DNA of 64,000 nt. It comes from Pseudomonadota bacterium. GTDB taxonomy: Bacteria > Pseudomonadota > Gammaproteobacteria > Burkholderiales > Rhodocyclaceae. The stretch's first letter is position 1. Each line of letters starts with the position of its first letter. Where the stretch lies: contig JAFEFC010000037.1 of the NCBI GenBank assembly GCA_018240785.1, forward strand, positions 33,087 to 97,086, read 5' to 3'. The position numbers and the translations under genes were made by a program. Below are positions 9,941 through 18,856 of the stretch, piece by piece. The notes below the pieces were generated by a model. It saw only the letters and a list, made by a program, of their open reading frames with translations, did not search any database and had not been told where the DNA came from.

Positions 9941-10027
9941 GACTCTGTCTCCCCGGCGCATCTCGGCGCCGCATGGTGTCCCGGCTCATGCGCCGCAGGG
10001 CGCACGGCACCGGAAGGTTGCGTCAAT

Positions 10028-11017
10028 TCAATCCCGTCCCAGCCCGATCGCGCCGGCGAGCATCCCCAGATGCGGCAGGAAGCGCCGCCCGCCGTTGTCG
10101 ACCACCGCGCCGCCGGCGCGCGCAGGGGGATCGCCCGCACCCACGCCGATGAACACGCGGGCGAGGAACACCGCTGTCGGATCCAGCCCGGGAGGGTGCC
10201 CGGGCGGCGATGCGAGCTGGTTGTCGGCGCCGACGGTCGCGGCCAGATCAGGCCAACCGTCGAGCACCGCGTCCTGCAGCGCATCGCGCCGCGCCGCGCC
10301 GGTCAGGGCCGACAGATCGCGATCGAGCAAGGGCAGACCATTGAAGTCGTCGTCGAGCCCATCCGTCCGCGGCACGAAATGCACCTCATACGCATCGCGC
10401 AGGCGCGAAGTCTCGACCGCGTCGAGGGCATCGAACGGGCCGCTGGCGAAGGCCGGCGTCAGGGCCTGGCGGCAGGTCACGAAACGCACGAACACATCCA
10501 CGATCACCGAGCGTTCCGGCAGCGGCCCCGCGCCCGCCGCGATCTCGTCGTTCAGCCTCGCGCTCGCGAACCGTCCCGCATCGGTGAGCGCCGCGCGGCG
10601 CAGGTCGTCTCCGCCGTCACGCTCGAGCTCGCCATCGAACCAGCGCTGCAGGCGCAGGCACACCGGGTTCGGCACCTCGATCAGGCGGCCGAGACGATCC
10701 ACCGCCAGCCCTGGCGCGACGCGGATCTCCTCCGGCTGCATGCCGCTCGCAGCACGCAATGCCACCCGCAGACCGGCCAGCGTGCCGCCACCCAGCAGGC
10801 CGGCAGCCCCGGGGCTGTCGCCCACCCCTTCGGGCAGGCGACGAGCGCCCGCACCGCTGACGAAGGCCAGCGCACGCGCCAGGCGGTTGCGGTGATAGAT
10901 CTGCTCTGCGGCAAAGTCGTCCGCGCCCAGCAACATGCCCGTCGCGTAGTTGGGCCGTGCCGCATCGGGCAGGCCGTACAGCGGATCGTCCGCGGGTGGG
11001 CGAAGATCTCGGTTCAT
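10028..11017 (-). CDS. CIS-associated protein, short form of the shared-module family
   Basis: 329 residues, no signal peptide or membrane segment. Residues 23-45 read NYATGMLLGADDFAAEQIYH, then a Leu/Ala-rich helix, LAGLRV, and at 98-116 the strand pair IRVAPGLAVDRLGRLIEVP. This is the clearest version of the module that recurs in the next two genes. The remainder is mixed alpha/beta without a motif I recognise. Similar sequences (YF-G-L-A-DF-EQ-Y pattern) are common in eCIS loci without assigned function. The ATG overlaps the stop of the preceding gene as ATGA, so it belongs to the same operon. Confidence 0.7.
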   Translation of the reverse strand: MNRDLRPPADDPLYGLPDAARPNYATGMLLGADDFAAEQIYHRNRLARALAFVSGAGARRLPEGVGDSPGAAGLLGGGTLAGLRVALRAASGMQPEEIRVAPGLAVDRLGRLIEVPNPVCLRLQRWFDGELERDGGDDLRRAALTDAGRFASARLNDEIAAGAGPLPERSVIVDVFVRFVTCRQALTPAFASGPFDALDAVETSRLRDAYEVHFVPRTDGLDDDFNGLPLLDRDLSALTGAARRDALQDAVLDGWPDLAATVGADNQLASPPGHPPGLDPTAVFLARVFIGVGAGDPPARAGGAVVDNGGRRFLPHLGMLAGAIGLGRD

Positions 11018-11403
11018 GATTCACTCCTGCGCGTTCTGCGTGTCTTGCGGCCTGCGGCGGGCGGCTCCGGTGGTGCGTCAGTGTCGATCTGGCGCACGCT
11101 CCGCTCCCGAGGGGTGCGAACCAGCGTCGGGCTGATCGTCGTGCCGGTGGCGAGGGTGGTCGTCGCGGCCGGGCTGATGACGGGACTGACCGGATCGATG
11201 ATCGTGGGCCGCAGCACCGGCTGCAGCGGCTCCAGGATCTGCAGCCGCTGCACCGACACATCCACCACATCGACTGAACTGCGGCGGCCATCGGCAGTGA
11301 TGACCTGGAGCTGGAAGCGATGCACGCCCAGCGGCAGACCCGGGTCGACCGTCACCACCGGCTCGGCGGTCTTGACTGCGCGCCCGACGACGAAGGCGAC
11401 CAT
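11014..11403 (-). CDS. Small Ig-like CIS-associated protein
   Basis: 129 residues from an ATG at 11403 preceded by GAGGAG at 8-9 bases. Residues 1-50 repeat the N-terminus of the 105-residue protein encoded just before it: a short FVV/FII strand, VVKT, a Pro/Val strand, then PLGxHxFxLxV and an acidic turn, the outline of one Ig-like sheet. The C-terminal half differs: it is Thr/Pro-rich and ends in the basic run RKTRRTRRSES. Probably a small structural or decoration subunit; no function can be read directly. Coupled to the next gene by ATGA. Confidence 0.65.
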   Translation of the reverse strand: MVAFVVGRAVKTAEPVVTVDPGLPLGVHRFQLQVITADGRRSSVDVVDVSVQRLQILEPLQPVLRPTIIDPVSPVISPAATTTLATGTTISPTLVRTPRERSVRQIDTDAPPEPPAAGRKTRRTRRSES

Positions 11404-11416
11404 GACGGCATTCTCC

Positions 11417-11734
11417 TCAGGTGATCGGTTGGCCGAGATAGGTCCACAGGTAGGTTGTGACCCGCCCGCCGCCGGCATCGAAGGATTTCTCGCCGCTCAG
11501 CGTGAAGCTGGTGCCGAAGGACACCGAACGCGGCGCGGTGAGCACCGCCGTCGGGTTGACGGTGTCGGCGACGATCACCACCACCTCGTCGGGAATCGAG
11601 GTGTTGCCGGAGTCGTCGACCACCACCAGGCGGAAGGTGTGACGCCCGAGCGGCAGTGGCTTGTCGGTGGGAACCGTCACCTCGACGGTGGGGGTGTCGG
11701 TCTTCACGACCTGGTTGATGATGAAGGTTGCCAT
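11417..11734 (-). CDS. Small Ig/PKD-like CIS-associated protein
   Basis: 105 residues. The ATG at 11734 follows an AGAAAGGAG ribosome-binding site; longer in-frame starts would run back into the preceding gene. Residues 1-55 form an Ig-like half shared with the next gene (PLGRHTFRLVVVDDSG). Residues 60-105 have a PKD-like half: FGTSFTLSGEKSFDAGGGRVTTYLW compressed to its key features, an aromatic, SGxxS, G and a YxW strand. Such domains are typical of extracellular or particle-surface proteins. The 40-base gap before it carries only the ribosome-binding site. Confidence 0.66.
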   Translation of the reverse strand: MATFIINQVVKTDTPTVEVTVPTDKPLPLGRHTFRLVVVDDSGNTSIPDEVVVIVADTVNPTAVLTAPRSVSFGTSFTLSGEKSFDAGGGRVTTYLWTYLGQPIT

Positions 11735-11774
11735 GGCGATGCTCCTTTCTACGGTGAGATCAGTGCAGCTCGTA

Positions 11775-14357
11775 TCAGTCGATGCGGCGCCACCGGAATT
11801 CGGCGATGCGACGCCCGGCGGCAGCACGTGATGCACTGCCGTCCAGCACGAAGGATTCTCCAAAAGGCGCGCCGAAGTCGCGGCCTGCGTCGGCCACCGG
11901 CCTGCCCCGCGGCACCGCGTCCGGGATCGGCGCCACCGCGCCGGACAGGCGCGCGTCCAGACTGCCAACGCCAAGCACCAGGTCGCCGTTGCCCAGGCTG
12001 GACACATCCGCACGCGCGGCGATGATCGGCCTTGGCGGCCCCAGGTAGGTGTCGACGCCGACGAGGCTGGCGATGCCCACCAGCAGCGGCCAGCTCGCGG
12101 TGTCCACCTGCACTTCCACATGCGCAGGCGACTCGAGCTCGACGATGCGCCGGATCAGGCCAAGGTCCTGCGCCTCGACTTCCTGATGCACCAGCACCAG
12201 CACGCGATACGCGAGCTTGTCGTAGAAGGCCAGCACTGCCGCGCGCTCGGCGTCGCTGGCGACCTCGTCGCGGAACAACGCCAGCAGTTCGGCCCGCTCG
12301 GCCTCGCCCAGCACCAGCGTGTCCCCGACAATGGAGTTGCCGCTGATGACCAGGCCGGGCAGCAACGGATCGTCTTCCACCGCGAGGTCGACACCCAGCA
12401 GCGTGGCCATCAGGCGGCGCATGCGAAAGCCCTCCAGCACCACCAGCTCTCCGCCACCGACGCCGCCGTCGGTGGCGATGTCCAGCGCCAGGCTCAGGCC
12501 CCGCCGCGTGCCGTGGAAGCGTGCGAGCTCCGCCGCGTGCATCAGCCAGGCACGCCGGCGCTCCACCGGCAGCGCGCCATCGAAGGCGACGCCGATCCAG
12601 CCGGCGAGCCACTCGAGCGCTTCTTCCGGCGCCACCGCGGGATCGGTGAGCAGGTGCGCGCCGGCAACCCGATCCTCGAGCGCGGTGAGCCAGCCTTCGG
12701 GGTTGGCGAGCATGCGCTCGAGGAAGTCGGCCGCGCTGGCCGTCGCCGGCGCGTCGGGCTGGCCCGCTTCCGCTGCCGCACCGAACTCGGTTTCGCGATA
12801 CAGCCGCGGGAGGTAGTGGTCGCGATAGGAGAAGCGCGAACCGTAGATGCGCAGCGCGGCGAGCTCGGGCGAATCGCGGCCGTCGCCGAACAGCATCACC
12901 CTCACCCAAAGGTAGCGCCCGACCAGGCTGCGGACACGGCGGCCATGACGCTGCACCAGCACCGTCCACAGCCCCGCGCGGCCTGGTTCCGGCGCGCCCC
13001 ATGCACCCAGCCCGGGATGACCAGGCAGTTCGGAGGGCAGGCGCTCCCACGCCGCGCGCGGCAGCGCGCCGGACGGCACCCTGCCGCCCGGGACAAGTTC
13101 GGGCGCAAGCGGCGGGACTTCGCCGACGAGGTGCGGATGCCAGGCCGTCGCATCACCGTCGGCGGGCGGCAGGGGTTCGGCAGTGGCCGCGAGCCACACG
13201 ATGAAACCGCATGACGCCGGCACCCGCGCCTCGGCATGCAGGCGATGCCACACCGTGCGCTGGTCGCCACTGTCGATCAGATGGACGCCCCCACCATCCT
13301 GCCCGACACCGCCGAAGTTGGCCGCTTCGCCACGCCGCGCCAGGTTCGCCAGTGACAGCCGGTGCAGCGGCTCCACCTTGTTGCCGGCCACCGGGTAGCG
13401 CGGCGGGTCGTCCAGGCGATGCGCGAACGGCGCCTCCTCGGCGTCGGCCGCCAGCGGATAGATGTCTCCGGAAGGCTGCAGCACGATTGATGCATCGGTC
13501 GCGGCGCCATCCTCCAGCGCCAGCCGCGGCGCGAACACCGGCACATCGCGGCGTCCGGGAACGCGCACCGCGGTACGCCCATCGGGCAGCCAGTCGACCG
13601 CGTAGCCGAAGCGCACACCCGCCAGCGCTTGAGGCGCACCCAGCAGCCCGCTCGCGACGTCGAACAGACGCAGTGCGGTGTCGCCATCGCCAGACCAGCT
13701 CAGCAGGGCAATACGGCCATCAGGGCTCACCGCCATCGCCTGCGGGCGCTCGCCGACAGGCCACGAGACGCGCTCGCAAGGCAGCAGGCGGGGCGCGTCC
13801 GGGTTTTCCGGATCGGGGCGGAAGGTGGTATGTGCGTAGTCCGCTGCCGGTCGCGCTGCCTGCACGCAGCCGGCGAGCCGTGCGAGACGGCCGCTGGCCC
13901 GCTCCAGCAGCCAGGCGCCGCCCGCGGGGTCGGCGGCCACGCGCCACGGATCGAATCCGGGCGTCGTCAGCACCAGATCGGGCCAGCGGCCACGCAGGTC
14001 GTGCATCAGCACGCGCCCCGACAGCGCCACATACAAGGCGTCGTCGAAGCCCGCGGCGAAGTCGGCGGGCCGCTCGCCCAGTGACAGCGTGACCGCGGAA
14101 TCCGGCAGATGGCTGCGGGCGACGATGGCCGAAGCGGTGTCGTCCCACCACGCCACCGCGCCCTCACGGTCCACCGTCTGTGGCAGTCGCTCCAGTGCGG
14201 AGGCGGCAATGCCGGCGGCACCCGCGACCGGCGCGCCGAGCGAGCGCTCGCTCGCCAGGCGCAGCGCGCGGCATGCGCCATGCCAGGCGACATGGCTGCG
14301 CGACGGCCAGTGGCGGTCGTCGCCGAGCAGCCAGAAGCGCAGTCCGTTGGCATCCAT
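11775..14357 (-). CDS. CIS baseplate/tail protein I-like with N-terminal beta-propeller
   Basis: 860 residues. The start is the ATG at 14357 that overlaps the gpJ stop as TGATG. Residues about 1-480 look like a beta-propeller: repeated short strands such as AMAVSPDGRIALLSW and VDWLPDGRTAV. Residues about 514-790 match the tail-protein domain (TIGR02242/P2 I-like): YLPRLYRE, a FLERML helix, DP..APEEALEWLAGWIG, then an RRRAWLM..RGTRRGL stretch. The last 45 residues (VADAG to EFRWRRI) look PKD-like. In phage tails protein I sits at the outer baseplate and links to fibres, which fits a position right after gpJ. The propeller fusion may provide a binding surface; that is inference. Confidence 0.78.
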   Translation of the reverse strand: MDANGLRFWLLGDDRHWPSRSHVAWHGACRALRLASERSLGAPVAGAAGIAASALERLPQTVDREGAVAWWDDTASAIVARSHLPDSAVTLSLGERPADFAAGFDDALYVALSGRVLMHDLRGRWPDLVLTTPGFDPWRVAADPAGGAWLLERASGRLARLAGCVQAARPAADYAHTTFRPDPENPDAPRLLPCERVSWPVGERPQAMAVSPDGRIALLSWSGDGDTALRLFDVASGLLGAPQALAGVRFGYAVDWLPDGRTAVRVPGRRDVPVFAPRLALEDGAATDASIVLQPSGDIYPLAADAEEAPFAHRLDDPPRYPVAGNKVEPLHRLSLANLARRGEAANFGGVGQDGGGVHLIDSGDQRTVWHRLHAEARVPASCGFIVWLAATAEPLPPADGDATAWHPHLVGEVPPLAPELVPGGRVPSGALPRAAWERLPSELPGHPGLGAWGAPEPGRAGLWTVLVQRHGRRVRSLVGRYLWVRVMLFGDGRDSPELAALRIYGSRFSYRDHYLPRLYRETEFGAAAEAGQPDAPATASAADFLERMLANPEGWLTALEDRVAGAHLLTDPAVAPEEALEWLAGWIGVAFDGALPVERRRAWLMHAAELARFHGTRRGLSLALDIATDGGVGGGELVVLEGFRMRRLMATLLGVDLAVEDDPLLPGLVISGNSIVGDTLVLGEAERAELLALFRDEVASDAERAAVLAFYDKLAYRVLVLVHQEVEAQDLGLIRRIVELESPAHVEVQVDTASWPLLVGIASLVGVDTYLGPPRPIIAARADVSSLGNGDLVLGVGSLDARLSGAVAPIPDAVPRGRPVADAGRDFGAPFGESFVLDGSASRAAAGRRIAEFRWRRID

Positions 14358-16660
14358 CAGCACACCTCGGGCACCACCGGCACCGCCACCGCGGTGTCGC
14401 TGGCGAAGGGATTCGGCACCGCAGACAGGTCGGCCGGGGCACCGACCGTGCCGCCAGCGCTGTCGACCGCCACCACGCTCAGCAGCTCGGGCAGTTGCCA
14501 CGCTGCGATCTCGAGCGTCTGCGAACCGTCGGAGGTCGCACGTGTCAGCAGAGACCACTGGTCGCGGCCGTCGACCGTCGCCCGGCCGAACAGGTTGAGC
14601 CCCCCCACCTCGGCCACGCCCGCCACGCGCGACACTTCGACCTCCAGCTCGCGCTCGCGCACATCCCGATTCAAGGGCCAGCCCTGCCCCGCCTGCCCGC
14701 CGGGCGGCAGCGGCCACAGCAGCCGCCGCAGCGCCTCGCGCACCTCGAACAGCACTGCGTCGCGCGCGTAGCCGTCACGAATGGCGACCGCGACCGAGAC
14801 GCCCAGCGCCACGTATTCGCAGCCGATCACATAGAGCTCGGTCGCCAGCGGCGTGCGTGCCGACAGCCAGGAATGCACGCGCTCGATGAACGGGCGGTCC
14901 GGCCGCGGATTGGGCGCCTTGCCCAGCGGGCGCGCCGGCAGCACCATCACGCTCACCACGCCGGGCACGTCGGGGCGCCGTTCGCGCGGCTTGAAGCGGG
15001 GCAGCACTTCGACGCGGCCGACATCCGTGCCCGGCGTTTCGCCCGCCAGCCGGCGGTAGTCCTCGGCCGTCACCGCACGATCGCCATGCCGCAACAGGGC
15101 CGGGATGCGCTGCTCTGCGCGGGCCAGGGTCTCGGCGTCCTCGCCGCCTTCCATCGCCAGCGGCTGCCAGACCTTGATCGACGGCAGGCTGCGCTGCGCG
15201 CCGACCAAGGTGGCGCCACTCACCTCGGTGAGGCTGGCTTGCGGAAGATTGCCCGCGCGGCCGCCGCCGAAGCGCCCGGAAGCGAGCCGGATGCGCATCT
15301 GGCGCTCGGGCACCCGTCCACGTACGCCATCGCCGAAGCGCACCGTGCCCGCCTCCGCGTCCAGCTCGAAGGCAGGCGCCTCGCGTGCGACAGCTGCGTC
15401 CGCCGAGATGGCGGCCAGGTCATCGACTCGGATCCAGGGCTGGTAGCCCTGCCCCGGCGCTTCAACCTGCAACACCAAGCTGGCTGGATCCACCGAGCCG
15501 GCGGGAAGCTGAAAAGCCTGGTCGGCCGCGCCGGTCGAGGCGCCGAGCACGCGCCCGCCGATGGTGACGCGCTGGTCCACCTCGACTGCATTCACGCCCA
15601 CCCACGACAGGCGCAGGCTCTCGACGCCACTGCCTGGTTTCGGCCGCAGCCTCAGCCAGCCGACGAGGCGCGCGGCGCGCCCGACATCGTCGATGCGCGG
15701 CGGGTTGTCGCCCACCCCGGCCCGCGGGTTTTCGCCCACGTCATTCACCGGGGCGAAGATCAGGCTTTCGTCGGGCATCGGCAGGCGCAGCACGCCGGGC
15801 CGGGTCAGGCCAGCGGTGGTGTCGTAGGCATCGCCGGGCAGGGGCTCGATGGTCAGGTAGTCGGCATCCAGACCGTTGGCGGCAGAGGTCACGACCTCCC
15901 ACAGCACCGGCACGCGTGCGCGCGGCCCGATCTCCTCGAACAGCGCGGGCGCGGCGATCGCAGGGACGACCCCCACCGACAGCAGCGCAGCCGCTCCACT
16001 GTCGCCACCGCCGAGCGCGGCGCGCGCAGCGGTGTTGGCTGCGGGCTGCTGATCGGGCTGTTGCGCCGCGGGGGCGAGCAGCGCCAGCCACAGCGCACGG
16101 TCGGTGCTCCCGGCGAAGACGTCCACGCCCTGCCCCGCCGCCTGTCCGCCTTCGAACAGCGGCGTGGTCAGGTAGCCCGCCACTTCGTCGGTGATCCGGT
16201 GCACCCGCTGCAGCCCGGTCAGCACATCGGCCATGCGCAGGCGGTCCGCCTCGGGCAGCGGCCGCTTGTAGTAAGCCTCGGCGGTGACCGGCAGCACGGT
16301 GGTTTCGCTCAAGGTCTCGAACGGCACCGCTGCCTTGATGCGCGCACCGGCCGCCAGCGTGAGGCCGGCAAGCTCGGTGGGCTGCGCGAACGACAGGCTG
16401 ACGATGCCGCGCGCCGGCTGCGCTGGCCGCAGGCCCTGCCCCAGCAGCTTGAGGAACACCAGGCGCTGACGTTCCGGAATCAGGTTGGCGCGGTAGAGCA
16501 GCGCATCGCCGAGCCAGGCGAAGAGCTCAAGCAAGGTGCGGCCCGGGTCGCCGAGGCGCGGGTTGGTCCACTCCGGGGTATGGGCGGGAATGCGCGCCAG
16601 CAGGTCCTCGAGCAGGTCGTCGAAGCTGCGGTCGTCAAGTCGGGGAGGCAGGATGGGCAT
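14357..16660 (-). CDS. CIS baseplate protein J-like
   Basis: 767 residues. The N-terminus PPRLDDRSFDDLLEDLLARI followed by WTN...DPGRTLLELFAWLGD and YRANLIPERQRLVFLKLLG is typical of the long baseplate J-like proteins of eCIS (Pvc11/12 type). Later segments include FGDGVRGRVP and RYRVG-like turns such as VRFGDG and GGRAGNLP, also common in gpJ proteins. It would build the baseplate wedge with gp25. It starts one base after the gp25 stop and its own stop overlaps the next start, so the three are translationally coupled. The length is within the usual 700-1000 residue range. Confidence 0.87.
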   Translation of the reverse strand: MPILPPRLDDRSFDDLLEDLLARIPAHTPEWTNPRLGDPGRTLLELFAWLGDALLYRANLIPERQRLVFLKLLGQGLRPAQPARGIVSLSFAQPTELAGLTLAAGARIKAAVPFETLSETTVLPVTAEAYYKRPLPEADRLRMADVLTGLQRVHRITDEVAGYLTTPLFEGGQAAGQGVDVFAGSTDRALWLALLAPAAQQPDQQPAANTAARAALGGGDSGAAALLSVGVVPAIAAPALFEEIGPRARVPVLWEVVTSAANGLDADYLTIEPLPGDAYDTTAGLTRPGVLRLPMPDESLIFAPVNDVGENPRAGVGDNPPRIDDVGRAARLVGWLRLRPKPGSGVESLRLSWVGVNAVEVDQRVTIGGRVLGASTGAADQAFQLPAGSVDPASLVLQVEAPGQGYQPWIRVDDLAAISADAAVAREAPAFELDAEAGTVRFGDGVRGRVPERQMRIRLASGRFGGGRAGNLPQASLTEVSGATLVGAQRSLPSIKVWQPLAMEGGEDAETLARAEQRIPALLRHGDRAVTAEDYRRLAGETPGTDVGRVEVLPRFKPRERRPDVPGVVSVMVLPARPLGKAPNPRPDRPFIERVHSWLSARTPLATELYVIGCEYVALGVSVAVAIRDGYARDAVLFEVREALRRLLWPLPPGGQAGQGWPLNRDVRERELEVEVSRVAGVAEVGGLNLFGRATVDGRDQWSLLTRATSDGSQTLEIAAWQLPELLSVVAVDSAGGTVGAPADLSAVPNPFASDTAVAVPVVPEVC

Positions 16661-16661
16661 G

Positions 16662-17060
16662 TCAGGCCTCCAGTCGGACAGTCACGGCAAGCGCCGCCGG
16701 CGTGCCGGTCCGCGCCAGCCGGTAGGCGATCTCCACCCGCAGGTCGGCGGGTTCGCCCGGCACTTCGAGCACCTCCACCCGATCGAGCACGATGCGGCGT
16801 TCCCAGCGCGGCAGCGACTCCATGACCCAGTCGCGGATCTGCCGCCGGGTGCCCAGGTTGTTGGGCTCGTGCAGCAGCCGGTCGAGCCCGGCGCCGAATT
16901 CCGGGCGCATCAACTGCTCGCCCGGGCGCGTACTGAGGATCACGCGGATCTGCTGGCGCACGCTGGTCTCGAGGTCGGGCCAGTCGAGCCGGCCGTCGGC
17001 ATCGGGCACGGCGAACAGCGGCCAACCGATCAGCGGGCGGGGCAGGCTGTCGGTGCTCAT
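16662..17060 (-). CDS. CIS baseplate wedge protein, gp25-like
   Basis: 132 residues, the normal length for gp25/GPW proteins. The signature is visible: SVRQQIRVILSTRPGEQLMRPEFGAGLDRLL, in which the R-P-G-E-x-x-M-x-P-x-F-G motif is the EPR-like lysozyme-fold core of the family. It would nucleate sheath assembly at the baseplate. The ATG overlaps the stop of the 599-residue gene as ATGA, and gpJ follows after one base. Confidence 0.92.
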   Translation of the reverse strand: MSTDSLPRPLIGWPLFAVPDADGRLDWPDLETSVRQQIRVILSTRPGEQLMRPEFGAGLDRLLHEPNNLGTRRQIRDWVMESLPRWERRIVLDRVEVLEVPGEPADLRVEIAYRLARTGTPAALAVTVRLEA

Positions 17061-18856
17061 TCCTCACCTCCACCCTTCTTTGGGAAGGGAATGCAGATCT
17101 TGATGAACATCATCCAGCGGAAGAACAGGTCGAACAGCGACAGGAAGATGTTCAGCACGATGAAGGCACAGATCGTGATGATCGGGATGTTGAAGCTGCA
17201 GATCCAGCCTATCGTCATGCCGCTGGCGGACGGCTTCTTGCCATCGAGCAGGTCCTGCGGATCGCCGGCGAGCAGGTCGTGCAGCGACGGCGGCACGGTG
17301 AAGGCGACGTTGGGCTTGAGCTTCTTCAGCATCTCCTTGTCCATCGGATCGGGCAGCGGCACCTGCACCGGCGGCGCACCGCCGCCTTCATACCAGGGCG
17401 CGATCACGAAGGCGGGGCTGTAGGCGCTCCACACGGTGCGCCCCGGACAAGAGCCTTCCGGCTTCAGGCGCACGAAGGCGCGGAGTACGTAGCGAGCGTC
17501 CGGGTCGTCGTAGCGCCCGGCGGTGCCGGCCACCGCCTCGAAGCGGTTCATCAGCGTGACCGACAGCGCGCTGGCAAGCGCCGCCGTCGTCTGCTGATCG
17601 AGCGCGGGCCAGCCGATCGGCATCACCGGCGGGTTGGCGACGGGCTCGCCGTCGAGCAGCACACGGCTCGCGCTCGCCAGGAAATCGCCCGCCGGTGCCG
17701 TCAGCCCCGACGGCAGGCCTTCGGGCCCGAGCAGCGGCAGCCCGATGCGGTTGAGCACCGCGACCAACGCATGGCTGTCCGGATCGTCGCCGAAGGCGTC
17801 GAACTCGATCGCAAGCTGGCGCAACAGCAGCAACAGGCGCTTCATCGGCGCGTGGTCGGCATCGCCGGCCGACGTGGGCTGAGCGATCGACGTCATGGCC
17901 GGGGTCAGCGTGTAGCCGGCACGCGGGAAACTGTCGCCCAGGCCGCGCAGCGGGCCCACCAGATGCGCGCGAAAATCGGCCGAGTCGGGGCCGAAGCTCG
18001 CCGTGTCGAAGGCCGGCGCACCGCCCTCGGCGCGTTCGCTGGACGTGGTCGGCACCAGTCCGTAGAAGAAGGTGCGTCCGGCAGCGCGACACACATCCGG
18101 CGGCGCGATGAACATCGGCACCACCTGTTCGGACAGCACTGCGTCCTCGGCTTCGCCCAGCAGCGCCACTACCTCGCGGTCGAGCACGGGCTGGCCGGTG
18201 GTGGGACGGACGAGCCGGCGTGCGGCGTCGGGGTCGTAGCGCGTCTGCTCGTCACCGGCTTTGGCGGCATCGGCCTCCACGCGCGCCCAGCCCCGCAGGT
18301 GGTCGCCCGCGCGCATCCAGCCCTGCTTCACCTCGACGCCTTTCGCATCGCGGCGCAGGCGGCGGATCACCAGCCCGGCGCTGTCGACCTTGTTCGGGTC
18401 CAGCCGCGGGTTTCCGGGTGCGAGGCAATGCGCCTCGATCACCGCCAGATGGAACTGGCGCTGAATCGGCTGGAACAGCTTCAGCACGCGGGTGCGCTCA
18501 GCGCTGCGCCGGATCTTCTCGGCAAGCTCGGCGACCGAGGACACCGAAGCCCTGGCGTCAGCCGATTCGGACGTTGCTTGCAGCGCACTTGCAGCCGTCC
18601 TGCGCCCCGCCAGCCCCATCAGTGTCTTGATCAGCGATCGGCCGTCCTTGCGCAGCCGCCTGCGCGTGTCGGTACCGACGGCGATGCCGGCATCCCTCGC
18701 CAGATCGTCGCGCAGCGCGACCCGCCCGTTCTCGTCGCGCAACGCCGCGAGCACCGCCTCGACGAAGTCCTCGTCGCTGCGCTGCAGGATCGCGGGCGCG
18801 TCGTCGTCGGCGATGTCGCGCGGCGCGCGCAGCAGGATGTCGTGATGGTTCACCAT
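17057..18856 (-). CDS. CIS protein with C-terminal hydrophobic anchor
   Basis: 599 residues, starting at the ATG at 18856, seven bases inside the spike gene. Most of the protein is soluble, of mixed alpha/beta composition and without a motif I recognise. The last 50 residues change character: SFNIPIITICAFIVLNIF then SLFDLFFRWMMFIKICIPF, a strongly hydrophobic hairpin closing with PKKGGGEE. I have seen similar endings on unnamed proteins of eCIS loci. It could thread a membrane or pack into the baseplate core. Its location between spike and gp25 argues for a baseplate component. Function unknown. Confidence 0.68.
   Translation of the reverse strand: MVNHHDILLRAPRDIADDDAPAILQRSDEDFVEAVLAALRDENGRVALRDDLARDAGIAVGTDTRRRLRKDGRSLIKTLMGLAGRRTAASALQATSESADARASVSSVAELAEKIRRSAERTRVLKLFQPIQRQFHLAVIEAHCLAPGNPRLDPNKVDSAGLVIRRLRRDAKGVEVKQGWMRAGDHLRGWARVEADAAKAGDEQTRYDPDAARRLVRPTTGQPVLDREVVALLGEAEDAVLSEQVVPMFIAPPDVCRAAGRTFFYGLVPTTSSERAEGGAPAFDTASFGPDSADFRAHLVGPLRGLGDSFPRAGYTLTPAMTSIAQPTSAGDADHAPMKRLLLLLRQLAIEFDAFGDDPDSHALVAVLNRIGLPLLGPEGLPSGLTAPAGDFLASASRVLLDGEPVANPPVMPIGWPALDQQTTAALASALSVTLMNRFEAVAGTAGRYDDPDARYVLRAFVRLKPEGSCPGRTVWSAYSPAFVIAPWYEGGGAPPVQVPLPDPMDKEMLKKLKPNVAFTVPPSLHDLLAGDPQDLLDGKKPSASGMTIGWICSFNIPIITICAFIVLNIFLSLFDLFFRWMMFIKICIPFPKKGGGEE

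Noticed and set aside
7079-12025. A 1648-codon open frame on the plus strand opposite the CIS accessory genes
   Set aside because: It is the mirror of several well-supported minus-strand genes in high-GC DNA. Its translation is rich in Arg/Pro/Ser with no domain, and it crosses gene boundaries that have good ribosome-binding sites on the minus strand.
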